Assembly (NCBI GenBank): GCA_031398325.1
Contig: JANNNB010000173.1
Coordinates: forward strand, 1-17,790
DNA from: Sva-07 sp031398325
Lineage (GTDB): Bacteria; Actinomycetota; Acidimicrobiia; Acidimicrobiales; Ilumatobacteraceae
DNA: 17,790 bases
Direction: 5' to 3'
Position numbers and translations under genes: made by a program. Positions 5,971-16,730 of this stretch are shown here, piece after piece (position 1 is the stretch's first letter; every line of letters starts with the position of its first letter). The notes beneath the pieces were generated by a model. The model worked only from the letters and a program-made list of their open reading frames with translations. It made no database searches and was not told the DNA's origin.

Positions 5971-6664
5971 ATGACCAGACCGATCCAAATCGTGCCCTCG
6001 GTCCTGCCGGCCGACTTCTCCCGGCTCGGCGAGGAGGTCGCTGCGCTCGAGGCGGCCGGGGTCGACCTCATCCAGTGGGACGTCATGGACGGGCAGTTCG
6101 TCCCCCAACCTCACGTTCGGACCGGACGTGATCGCCGCTGCGAGGTCGCATGCCTCGGTGCCGTTCGAGGCGCACCTCATGGTCTACACGCCCGACGTGA
6201 TGGCCAAGCAGTACATCGACGCGGGTTGCTCCCGGCTGATCGTCCATGCCGAGGCGTGCACCCACCTCCATCGCACCCTCGGCAACATCAACGACCTCGG
6301 AGCCGCAGCCGCCGTAGCACTCAATCCAGCGACGCCGGCGTCAGCCGTGGCACACGTGCTCGACCTCGTCGACCTCGTGCTCGTCATGACCGTGAATCCG
6401 GGGTTCGGCGGCCAGTCGTACATTGCGACCATGGAACCGAAGATCGCACAGGTACGCCGGATGCTCGAGGACGCCGGGCTCGCCGACACCGTCAACATCG
6501 AGGTCGATGGTGGGATCGGGCCGACGACCATCGCCGGCGCCACCGCCGCAGGCGCCAATGTGCTGATCGCCGGGAGTGCGCTGTACAAGGACCCCCTCGG
6601 TCTCGAGCATGCGGTCACGGACCTGCGTGCCCGGGCGGAGGCCGCCCGCTCGCCAGGAGCGTGA
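5971..6664 (+). CDS. rpe: ribulose-phosphate 3-epimerase, interrupted by a one-base frameshift
   Basis: Rpe interconverts ribulose 5-phosphate and xylulose 5-phosphate in the pentose phosphate and Calvin routes. The N-terminus (MTRPIQIVPSVLPADFSRL ... DVMDGQFVP, residues 1-45) is read from ATG 5971. The rest (LTFGPDVIAAARSH, FEAHLMVYTPD, VMTVNPGFGGQSYI, NIEVDGGIGPTTI, AGSALYKDP) is in another frame ending at TGA 6662-6664. Removing one C from the C5 run at 6102-6106 restores a normal protein of about 230 residues with the expected N46-L-T-F-G-P. No other defect is visible and coding bias holds on both sides, so this is a sequencing error, a recent mutation or a shift site. After correction H68, D37 and D179 are present as metal ligands, but the usual His35 is Gln (IQWDVMDG). 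The stop overlaps the next gene's start by 4 bp (GTGA). Confidence 0.9.
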
Positions 6665-7587
6665 TCACGGAATCATGTCCGGCGCGAGCGGCGCTCGCCG
6701 GCAACCCGTCGGACGGGTACGGCGGCGCCGTGCTGTCGGTACCGGTGCCCACCCGCTCGGCAACCGTGCACCTGACGGCCGGCGACGCACGGCCCGTGGA
6801 GGCCGTCGACCTGGTCGACGCCACGATTCGACGACACGGCCGGCACGTCGGCGGCACGCCTCGCCCGTGCTCGATCGACGTCACCACGACGATCCCGCGC
6901 TCGGTCGGCCTCGCCGGGTCGAGTGCGATCGTGATCGCCCTGCTCCGCGCCCTTCAACGTCACGCCGGACTGGCGCCACTGCCTCCGGAGGAACTCGCGT
7001 CGCTCGCACTGTCGGTCGAGGTCGACGAACTCGGCTTCGCCGCCGGATTGCAGGATCGTGTCGTGCAGTCCTACGGCCGTCCCATGTTCATGCAATTCGG
7101 CCCCACCCACACCGGCGAGGTCGCCGGCCTGGTGACAGGGACGTACGAGATGCTGCGTCGGCCGATCCCCGGTTGGCTCACCGTCGCCGTGCGGTCGAGC
7201 GAGAGCGAGGCGAGCCAGACCGTTCACCAGTCGCTGCGAGACCGCTACCAAGCCGGCGACCGTTCGATCACGGCTGCGATGGCGGAGCTCGGCTCGATGG
7301 CAGTGACGGCCGCGGCCGCGATCGACGCCGGGGACACCGCGGCGTTGGGCCGGGCGGTCGACAGGACGTTCGACCTCCGTACCTCGATCATGGAGCTTCG
7401 ATCCGGGCAGGTGGAAATGGTGATGGAGGCGCGCCGCGCCGGTGCGTACGCCAACTTCGCCGGATCGGGCGGCGCTGTGACTGTTCTCGCGCTTGACGAG
7501 GCCACGTCCCGTGCGGCGGCGGAGCGGCTCATCGCGATCGGCTGCGAGATCATCGACGTCTCGTCGCCAGCGCCGTTGTGTTCGTGA
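6661..7587 (+). CDS. GHMP kinase, glucuronokinase-like
   Basis: A 308-residue GHMP-superfamily small-molecule kinase, ATP-dependent and cytoplasmic. Motif 1 is ARAALAGNPSDGYGGAVLSV (9-26). Motif 2, the ATP-phosphate loop, is P79RSVGLAGSSAIV. The catalytic-Asp segment is ELGFAAGLQDRVVQSYG with D132, and motif 3 is F266-AGSGGAVTVLA. The combination GNPSD...PRxxGLxGSSAIV...AGLQDRVxQ(x)YG...RRxGA..xFxGSGGA closely follows plant glucuronokinase, which makes glucuronate 1-phosphate. The substrate here is therefore probably a sugar or sugar acid, but this is inferred from pattern only. The start is GTG 6661, overlapping the rpe stop as GTGA, with AGGAG at 6655-6659 close upstream, so translational coupling to rpe is likely. 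It lies in the same reading frame as the first part of rpe, so the frameshift makes an apparent but false fusion. Confidence 0.85.
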   Translation: MITESCPARAALAGNPSDGYGGAVLSVPVPTRSATVHLTAGDARPVEAVDLVDATIRRHGRHVGGTPRPCSIDVTTTIPRSVGLAGSSAIVIALLRALQRHAGLAPLPPEELASLALSVEVDELGFAAGLQDRVVQSYGRPMFMQFGPTHTGEVAGLVTGTYEMLRRPIPGWLTVAVRSSESEASQTVHQSLRDRYQAGDRSITAAMAELGSMAVTAAAAIDAGDTAALGRAVDRTFDLRTSIMELRSGQVEMVMEARRAGAYANFAGSGGAVTVLALDEATSRAAAERLIAIGCEIIDVSSPAPLCS

Positions 7588-7611
7588 TCCCTGAGTGTCA
7601 CACCCCTTCCG

Positions 7612-7617
7612 TACCAT
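7612..7617 (+). promoter_or_regulatory. putative -10 element for a leaderless AddB-like mRNA
   Basis: TACCAT fits TANNNT and is followed by seven bases and then GTG 7625, the spacing for transcription starting on the start codon. A small palindrome GTGT-C-ACAC (7595-7603) lies just upstream, between the expected -35 and -10 positions. No Shine-Dalgarno sequence is present. Confidence 0.4.
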
Positions 7618-7624
7618 CGGCACC

Positions 7625-10600
7625 GTGACGTTGACCGCTGTCGTCGTGCGCCCCGCCGAGGCGCTCGACGAACTTGCCCGCTCGATCGAGGCAGCGAAGG
7701 GCAGCGATCGGCTCGCACCGGTGACGGTCGTGGTGCCCACGAACACGTGCGGCGTCATGGCCCGCCGCGCGCTCGGCCGGCGCGTCGGGATCGTCGGCGT
7801 CGACATGGTCACGCTGAACCGGCTGGCCGAGCTGATCGCCGGACCGGGCCTCGCCACGTCGGGACGGTCGCCGATGTCGTCGTCGATGGTCGATCTGGCG
7901 GTCGCCAGGGCGCTCGACACCCAACCTGGATCATTCCGATCGGTGGCCGGCCACCCGACCACCATCGTGGCGCTCCGGCGCCTGCACGAGGAACTGCGGC
8001 TCGCCGGACCCGAGGCCAGCCGGCGGCTGGCCGATACCTCGTCTCGGGCCCAGGCGGCACTGCGCATCAGTCGAGCGGTCACCGCACTGCTCGAGGCCGA
8101 GTGGTACGACGAAGCCGACCTGTTCCGTGAAGCCACCCATCTCATCGCCACGGGTGCGATTCCGCCGTTGCCGCCCATCGTCGTCCACCTCCCCGACGAC
8201 CTCGCCGGTCTCGCCGTGGGATTCGTCCGCGCGCTCGCCACCCGCGTGCCCGTACGAATCGTGTGTACCAGCATGGGCGACGAACTCCACGGCGATGCGC
8301 ACGACCTCCTCTCGGCGCTCGGCGTCGACGCGCCGGCCCTGGCACCGTCTCACGACCGCATCGAGCGCCGGGTGAAGGTCGTCTCGACCACCGACGCCGA
8401 CGACGAGGTCCGCCACGCCACCCGCGCGGTGCTCGACGCCGCACGTTCCGGCCTCGCGTTCGAACGCATCGCCGTTCTCTGGCCGTCGCAGCGGCCGTAC
8501 GCCCGACTCGTCGAACATCACCTCACCGCTGCGCGGATCCCGTGGAACGGGCGACCCGGCACGTCGGTCGCCGAACGCCTCGCGCCTCGACTCGTGCTCG
8601 ACCTGCTCGACATCGACCGCCGTGGTCTGCGACGACACGGCTTCTTCTCGCTCGTCGCCGACGTGCCTCCAGCCGACCCGAACGGCGGGTTCTGGCCGAC
8701 CGCGGCGTGGGAACGCACGAGCCGTCAGGCCGGCGTCGCTCGCGACGACGACTGGAACGTCCGTCTGGGTTCCCTCGTCGGCAGTGAGCGTTGGGGCGAC
8801 TCGGCCGGTTCACTCCTCGCCTTCGTGACCGACCTGCGCTCTTCGCTCGGCCATCCGAACCAGCAGCGGCCGTGGAGCGACTGGTCGCAGTGGTGTGTCG
8901 ACCAACTCGACCGTTGGGTGGGTCGGGCCCGCCTCGAACGGCTCCCGGAGATCGAGTTCCGGGCGTGGGAGGCACTCACCACGGCGCTCGACCGTCTGCG
9001 GCACCTCGACCCGGTCGGCGATCCCGTCACCCGTCATCGGTTCCGGGCCGCGCTCGAGAGCGAACTCGACGCTGTCCCTGGTCGCGTGGGTCGGGTCGGC
9101 GACGGTGTCACGGTCGGGTCGTTGGGCGGAGCGATCGGCCTCGACATCGACATGGCGATCATGCTCGGCGCGTCCGAGGGAACGCTCCCTCCCCGACCGG
9201 TGAACGACCCGTTGTTGTCCGACGCGGACCGTGCGGCTGCCGGCCTGGCCCAGTCCGACGCAGCAGGTCTGCGGATGCACCGGGCCCTTCTCGCTCTGGA
9301 CGAACTCGCGACGATCACGTTCACCGTCCCGCGCGGCGACCTTCGATCGACGGCCCATCTCGAGCGGTCGCGCTGGCTCGATCACTTCGCGTGGCGCACC
9401 GACGACGTCATCATCCCGTCGCACACCGCCGGGCTGGCCGTCACCGAGTTCCCCGCCAACGACTCGGAACACCGCCTACGCAGTCGCTACAGCCACGTCC
9501 GTGCCGGTGGTGCGCTCGGCGATGCCATCGACGCCCCTGCCGACCCGGTCCTCAGGCGGGCGCTCGCGCTGACCGCCGCCCGGGCGAGCCACGACCTCAC
9601 CCCGTTCGACGGCGATCTCTCGTCGGTGACGCTGCCACGTGTCGATGGCGTGATCTCGCCGTCCCAGCTCGAGGCGTGGGCCGCGTGCCCCCACGCGTAC
9701 TTCCTGCAGCATCTCCTGCACGTCGACCCTGTCGACGAGCCGGCTGACCAGATCAGCATCTCCGCCGCCGACATCGGCACCACACAACACAGAGCCCTCG
9801 ATCGATTCCACCGCGCCGTGATCGCCGGAGATCTGCCACAACCGACCACGGCCGGATGGACCAACGAGCACCGCGACGCGCTCACGGCGATCTTCGACGA
9901 GGAGTGCCGCCTCGCGGAGCGGCGGGGACGCACCGGACGGACCGCCTACTGGTCGGACGAACGTGATCGGATGCGCGCCGATCTGCTGGAGTGGCTCGCG
10001 CGCGACAGCGAGCTGTCGATCGCACGGGGCGTCACCGTGCTGGCCTCCGAGCAGCGCTTCGGCAACGACCCGGAATCGTCGGTCGAACTGTCGCTCGGCG
10101 ACGGGCGGACGCTGCGCATGCGCGGCACGGTCGATCGCATCGATCGCACGGCGGCGGGCACGATCGTCGTCACCGACCACAAGTCCGGTGCGGGCAAGGG
10201 TTACAAGGGCCTGGGACCCGACGACCCGACGCTCGGGGCCACCGTCTTCCAGCTCCCTGCCTACGCCGCGGCAGCGCGTCGCATGGTTGGCGACGACGAT
10301 GTCGAGGTGCGCACCGAGTACGGCCTCATGGGCAAGGGCGACTACGAGCGTCACGGCTACACGTTGACGCCCGACGTCGTCGATCTCGTGGCTGTGCAGC
10401 TGGCAGCGGTGGTCGACGGCATCGAGGCGGGCTGGTTCCCCAACCGTCCCGTCCGGCCCGGCTGGCGCCTGTACGTGGCCTGCCCGTACTGCGAACCTGA
10501 TTCCCTCGGTACCGCCGAGCGGTGGGCCGAGTGGCTCCGCAAGCAGCACGATCCGCGTCTCGCCCCCTGGTTCGGGTCTGGGTCCGGCACCGACGAACCG

Positions 10601-10634
10601 ACGTCTGACGATACGTCCGACCGAGGGCGCGACG

Positions 10635-10642
<8 letters not shown>
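7625..10642 (+). CDS. AddB-like PD-(D/E)XK nuclease subunit of a helicase-nuclease
   Basis: Probably the partner of the next gene product in an AddAB-type enzyme that resects double-strand breaks for RecA. The 1005-residue protein has an N-terminal inactivated superfamily-1 helicase core: PVTVVVPTNTCGVMARRAL stands where a Walker A motif would be, followed by VDMVTLNRLAELI. The C-terminal nuclease begins SPSQLEAWAACPHAYFL with C688, then GTxxHRALDRF, then the catalytic set GTVD837RID and D851-H-K853 and QLPAYAAAARRM. The Fe-S region CPYC (C953, C956) lacks the usual third C-terminal cysteine. GTG 7625 is chosen from the leaderless -10 spacing; GTG 7595 is ten codons earlier in frame. Its stop overlaps the AddA-like ATG by 8 bp. 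In contrast, the mycobacterial AdnA subunit keeps a Walker A motif. Confidence 0.85.
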
Positions 10643-14150
<3,508 letters not shown>

Positions 14151-14844
14151 CCGCGGCCCGACCGAGCTGGAACACGCCCTTGGTGGCGAGGCCGATGAAC
14201 ATCCGGAGCAGCACGAGCACGACGAGCGCCACGAACGCGATCGCAGCGGGAACAGCGATCGTGGCGAGGAGCACGCGACGGTCGTCGAACAGCAGGCTCA
14301 TCACCCCCGAATCGACGTCGGTGCCGTCGACGAGCAGGGTTCGCACCGGGTCGTCGACGGGTGGACACTCCACCGCACTGTCGTCGACGCCCACGACGTC
14401 GTTGCCGCCGAAGAAGGGCTCGGGCGGGCGCACGTTCGAAGCGAGTGCGGCGTACTCCGGGTCGAACCCGGCGCCGACGAGATACTGGTCGCCGACGTTC
14501 AAGAAGCGGTAGTCGTCACCGAAGCGAATGTCGATCAGCCCGTCGACCGCCCAATCGGCGGCCGAGCCGGCGCGCAGCTGATCGATCTCGAACCGCACGA
14601 CCTGGGCGACATCGTCCTTGCCCGTCGCAGTTCCGACAAATGCGAGCACGGCGCGCTCGGGATTCGGGCAACTCGGGGGCACGACGACGAGCGGCACGGT
14701 GCCGCTCGGAGTGGTCGTCGTCGGGTCAGGAGGCGGCGGGGCGGCGAATCCCACCGATCCCGCGCTCAGTACGAGATACGCCAGCAGTCCCGCGACAAGG
14801 GTGCCGACGCCGCGTTTGGCCGAGCGTCGACGGGTCACACTCCG

Positions 14845-14850
14845 AGAGTA
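14845..14850 (-). promoter_or_regulatory. putative -10 element for a leaderless membrane-protein mRNA
   Basis: On the minus strand TACTCT is followed by six bases (CGGAGT) and then GTG at 14836-14838. The GGAG inside that spacer is too close to the GTG to be a good ribosome binding site. The element lies within the 16-base gap after the crotonase gene, so this gene could have its own promoter. Confidence 0.4.
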
Positions 14851-14854
14851 GCGA

Positions 14855-15691
14855 TCAGCGTCCTTCGAAAGTGGGCGGACGCTTCTCCATGAACGCGCGG
14901 ACGGCCTCGGCGGTGTCACGCGTCCCGAAGTTGACCGTCTGCGACAGACCCTCGTCGTCGAGCGCCTCTTCGAGGGTCACGTTGAACGAATTGTTGAGCA
15001 GCCGTTTCGTCATGGCCAGCGCGATCGGCGGGCCACCGGCGAGCCTCGTCGCCCAGTCGTCGACGAACGCGTCGAGGTCGGCATCGGGCAGCACCCGATT
15101 CACCAACCCGAAGTCGTTCGCCTCCTTCGCGTCGATGATGTCGGCGAGGAGCGCCAACTCCTTGGCTCGGTGCATGCCCACCACGCGCGGCAGGATCCAG
15201 GAACCCCCGAAGTCGATGCTCAGGCCGCGCCGGGCGAAGATCTCCGAGAACCGAGCCGTGTCGCCCGCCACGACGAGGTCGCAGACCAACGCGAGGTTCG
15301 CTCCCGCGCCGACCGCGACACCGCGCACCTTGGCGATCGTGGGTTGCGGCAGCCGGTTCAGGGCCAGGCAGATGTCACCGACGTGACGCATCGCGGCGAG
15401 CTGGTGGACGGGCACGGCGCTGGGGTCGCCGCCCGCCATCCCGGTCACGTCGGCGCCGGAACAGAAGTCGCCGCCTGCCCCGGTGATCACCACGACCCGG
15501 TCGGTCGGCGAGGCGGCGATCGCCTGCAGCTCTGCCAGGAACTCGTTCCACATCTGGCCGTTGATCGCGTTCTTGCGCTCGGGCCTCCGCAGTGTGATCG
15601 TCACGATGCCCCCGGCACGGGACACGGAGATGGCCTCGAGGTCGCGGGTCTCGGTGTCGCGTGATTCGGAGGCGGGCGTTTCGACGGTCAT
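14855..15691 (-). CDS. enoyl-CoA hydratase/isomerase (crotonase) family protein
   Basis: A 278-residue crotonase-fold enzyme acting on an acyl-CoA thioester. Visible features: the first strand and RPERKNAINGQMW (37-48), the CoA-binding loop DFCSGAD (75-81), the oxyanion-hole region KVRGVAVGAGANLALVCDLVVAG (121-143), GLSIDFGGSWILPRVVG (156-172) and the C-terminal AEAVRAFMEKRPPTFEGR typical of the family. The first catalytic Glu of true enoyl-CoA hydratases (CELAMMCD pattern) is N132, while D160 occupies the position of the catalytic Asp of PaaG-type isomerases. An isomerase or related role is therefore more likely than classical hydration. ATG 15689-15691 is the start. The gene is divergent from the small membrane-protein gene, with only 17-23 bases between starts, and precedes the bitopic membrane protein. 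Confidence 0.9.
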   Translation of the reverse strand: MTVETPASESRDTETRDLEAISVSRAGGIVTITLRRPERKNAINGQMWNEFLAELQAIAASPTDRVVVITGAGGDFCSGADVTGMAGGDPSAVPVHQLAAMRHVGDICLALNRLPQPTIAKVRGVAVGAGANLALVCDLVVAGDTARFSEIFARRGLSIDFGGSWILPRVVGMHRAKELALLADIIDAKEANDFGLVNRVLPDADLDAFVDDWATRLAGGPPIALAMTKRLLNNSFNVTLEEALDDEGLSQTVNFGTRDTAEAVRAFMEKRPPTFEGR

Positions 15692-15699
15692 GTTCGGCG

Positions 15700-15707
15700 A
15701 CGATACT
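15700..15707. promoter_or_regulatory. overlapping divergent -10 elements
   Basis: On the minus strand TATCGT (15700-15705) ends eight bases before the crotonase ATG. On the plus strand GATACT (15702-15707) ends seven bases before ATG 15715 of the small membrane protein and has a -35-like TTCGAC (15680-15685) sixteen bases upstream. The two -10s share four base pairs, so polymerase could occupy only one direction at a time. Confidence 0.35.
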
Positions 15708-15708
15708 G

Positions 15709-15825
15709 ATGGACATGGGGTTCAACCCGTACCGGAAGTTCAAGGCCCGGCCCGCCGACTACGCCATGGTTGCCGTTGCCCTCGTCCTGATGCTCGGACT
15801 CGTGGCGTGGGCGTTCGCCGGCTGA
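15709..15825 (+). CDS. small single-pass membrane protein (38 aa)
   Basis: A very short gene encoding 38 residues from ATG 15709, or 36 from ATG 15715, ending at TGA 15823-15825. The soluble N-terminus MGFNPYRKFKARPADY is basic and is followed by one membrane helix, AMVAVALVLMLGLVAWAFAG, predicted N-in. The pattern 'MGFNPYR.F.ARP.DY' plus one helix is, as I recall it, shared by short uncharacterised actinobacterial proteins, which supports a real gene; the function is unknown. The spacing from GATACT (15702-15707) favours ATG 15715 as a leaderless start. It is divergent from the crotonase gene and convergent with yraN, 22 bases away. Confidence 0.65.
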   Translation: MDMGFNPYRKFKARPADYAMVAVALVLMLGLVAWAFAG

Positions 15826-15847
15826 CGACACGGTGCTGACCGGCGAA

Positions 15848-16195
15848 TCAGAACGCCGCTTCGATCAGCTCCACGTCCGCACCGGTGATGGCGACGACGT
15901 CGAAACGGATCTTGGTGGCGTACACCTCGTTGGCTCGCAACCATTCGAACGCCAGGAGACGGATCCGGCGTTGTTTGGCAGCTCCGACGGCGGCCTCCGC
16001 CGGACCGAACATGTCGGTGCGTCGGGTCTTCACCTCGCTGAACACGAAGAGGTCACCGCGTTGCAGCACCAGGTCGAGCTCGCCGGTCGGGGAACGCCAA
16101 TTGCGGTCGACCACGACGTAGCCGAGCCGCCGATAGTGGGTCGCGGCCAACCGTTCGCCCCACGCGCCGCGGGCCGCATTCGCTGAATGGGACAA
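15848..16195 (-). CDS. YraN family protein (UPF0102), putative PD-(D/E)XK nuclease
   Basis: A 115-residue member of UPF0102/YraN, a restriction-endonuclease-like fold of unproven function, usually suggested to act in DNA repair or recombination. The whole domain is present: GAWGERLAATHYRRLGYVVVDRNWR (10-34), TGELDLVLQRGDLFVFSEVKTRR with E39, D41, E54 and K56 forming the nuclease signature, then GAAKQRRIRLLAFEWL and IRFDVVAIT. The start is TTG 16193-16195: a strong GGAGGT (minus strand, 16201-16206) lies five bases upstream, and no ATG or GTG in frame fits better. It is the last gene of the rimM-trmD-rplS cluster here, 117 bases after rplS. In many actinobacteria lepB and rnhB lie between rplS and yraN, but neither is present. 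Confidence 0.92.
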   Translation of the reverse strand: MSHSANAARGAWGERLAATHYRRLGYVVVDRNWRSPTGELDLVLQRGDLFVFSEVKTRRTDMFGPAEAAVGAAKQRRIRLLAFEWLRANEVYATKIRFDVVAITGADVELIEAAF

Positions 16196-16200
16196 GCCAC

Positions 16201-16206
16201 ACCTCC
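16201..16206 (-). promoter_or_regulatory. strong ribosome binding site fixing the TTG start of yraN
   Basis: On the minus strand GGAGGT lies five bases before TTG at 16193-16195. It is the best Shine-Dalgarno match in the window and is the reason to accept the rare TTG start. Confidence 0.6.
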
Positions 16207-16251
16207 GGTCGTTCGTAACGGGAGGGGCACCGTGGCCCGAGTGCGTCAGAT

Positions 16252-16264
16252 GTCAGCCGCTGAC
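16252..16264. repeat. 13-bp perfect palindrome between rplS and yraN
   Basis: GTCAGC-C-GCTGAC is a perfect inverted repeat with a one-base centre, lying 57 bases before the yraN start. It could be a protein-binding site. Together with the hairpin at 16279-16299 it could be part of an intercistronic RNA structure that lowers yraN expression relative to rplS. Confidence 0.3.
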
Positions 16265-16278
16265 GAACGGCCCGGTGA

Positions 16279-16299
16279 GGTGCCTGGTGATCAGGCGCC
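16279..16299 (-). terminator. hairpin just after rplS
   Basis: GGTGCCTG (16279-16286) and CAGGCGCC (16292-16299) flank a five-base loop. In the rplS transcript (minus strand) this gives an eight-position stem with one C-A mismatch, starting 13 bases after the stop. There is no U tract. It may be an attenuating or stabilising stem and not a full terminator, since yraN follows on the same strand. Confidence 0.35.
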
Positions 16300-16312
16300 C
16301 ACCCCGGCGACC

Positions 16313-16660
16313 TCAGAAGTCGCGCTTCTCGCGAATCTTGGCAGCCTTGCCCTTGCGGTCGCGCAGATAGTAGAGCTTCGCACGGCGGACGTCGCCACGC
16401 TTGACGACCTCGATCTTCTGCACGGTCGGCGTGTGCAGCGGGAACGTCCGCTCGACTCCGACGCCGTAGCTGAGCTTGCGAACCGTGTAGGTCTCGTGCA
16501 AGCCGCCACCCTGACGACCGATGACGTCGCCTTGGAACACCTGGATGCGCTCTTTGCCGCCCTCGACCACGCGCACGTGAACCTTGAGCTCGTCGCCGGC
16601 CTGGAAGTCGGGAAGATCGCTACGCAGCGAATCGTTGTCGATGAGGTCGGTGGCTTTCAT
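16313..16660 (-). CDS. rplS: 50S ribosomal protein L19
   Basis: The 115-residue L19 lies at the interface of the two ribosomal subunits. It is full length and typical: LRSDLPDFQAGDELKVHVRVVEGGKERIQVFQGDVIGRQGG, ETYTVRKLSYGVGVERTFPLHTPTVQKIEVVKRGDVRRAKLYYLRD and the basic end RKGKAAKIREKRDF. The start is ATG 16658-16660, with AGGTAG four bases upstream; an in-frame extension upstream to 16795 has no L19 character and overlaps trmD. It is 70 bases downstream of trmD. That leader contains one small hairpin, GGCGC/GCGCC (16706-16710 and 16715-16719), whose role is unknown. Confidence 0.97.
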   Translation of the reverse strand: MKATDLIDNDSLRSDLPDFQAGDELKVHVRVVEGGKERIQVFQGDVIGRQGGGLHETYTVRKLSYGVGVERTFPLHTPTVQKIEVVKRGDVRRAKLYYLRDRKGKAAKIREKRDF

Positions 16661-16730
16661 GGGTCTACCTGTCTGGAACGTGGCGGGCTGCACAAAGCGA
16701 GCACGGGCGCAATCGCGCCGATGGGGCCTG

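Noticed and set aside
5971..7587. Apparent 538-residue Rpe-GHMP kinase fusion
   Set aside because: Between about 6107 and 6660 the fused frame encodes an Arg/His-rich artefact, while Rpe continues in another frame. The fusion results from the extra C at 6102-6106.
6673..8274. 533-codon minus-strand frame opposite the GHMP kinase and the AddB-like gene
   Set aside because: It is a low-complexity Arg/Ser/Ala translation antisense to conserved proteins.
16661..16730. L19 leader RNA (autoregulatory structure) before rplS
   Set aside because: Only one 5-bp stem is present. The known L19 leaders are in Firmicutes and have more structure.
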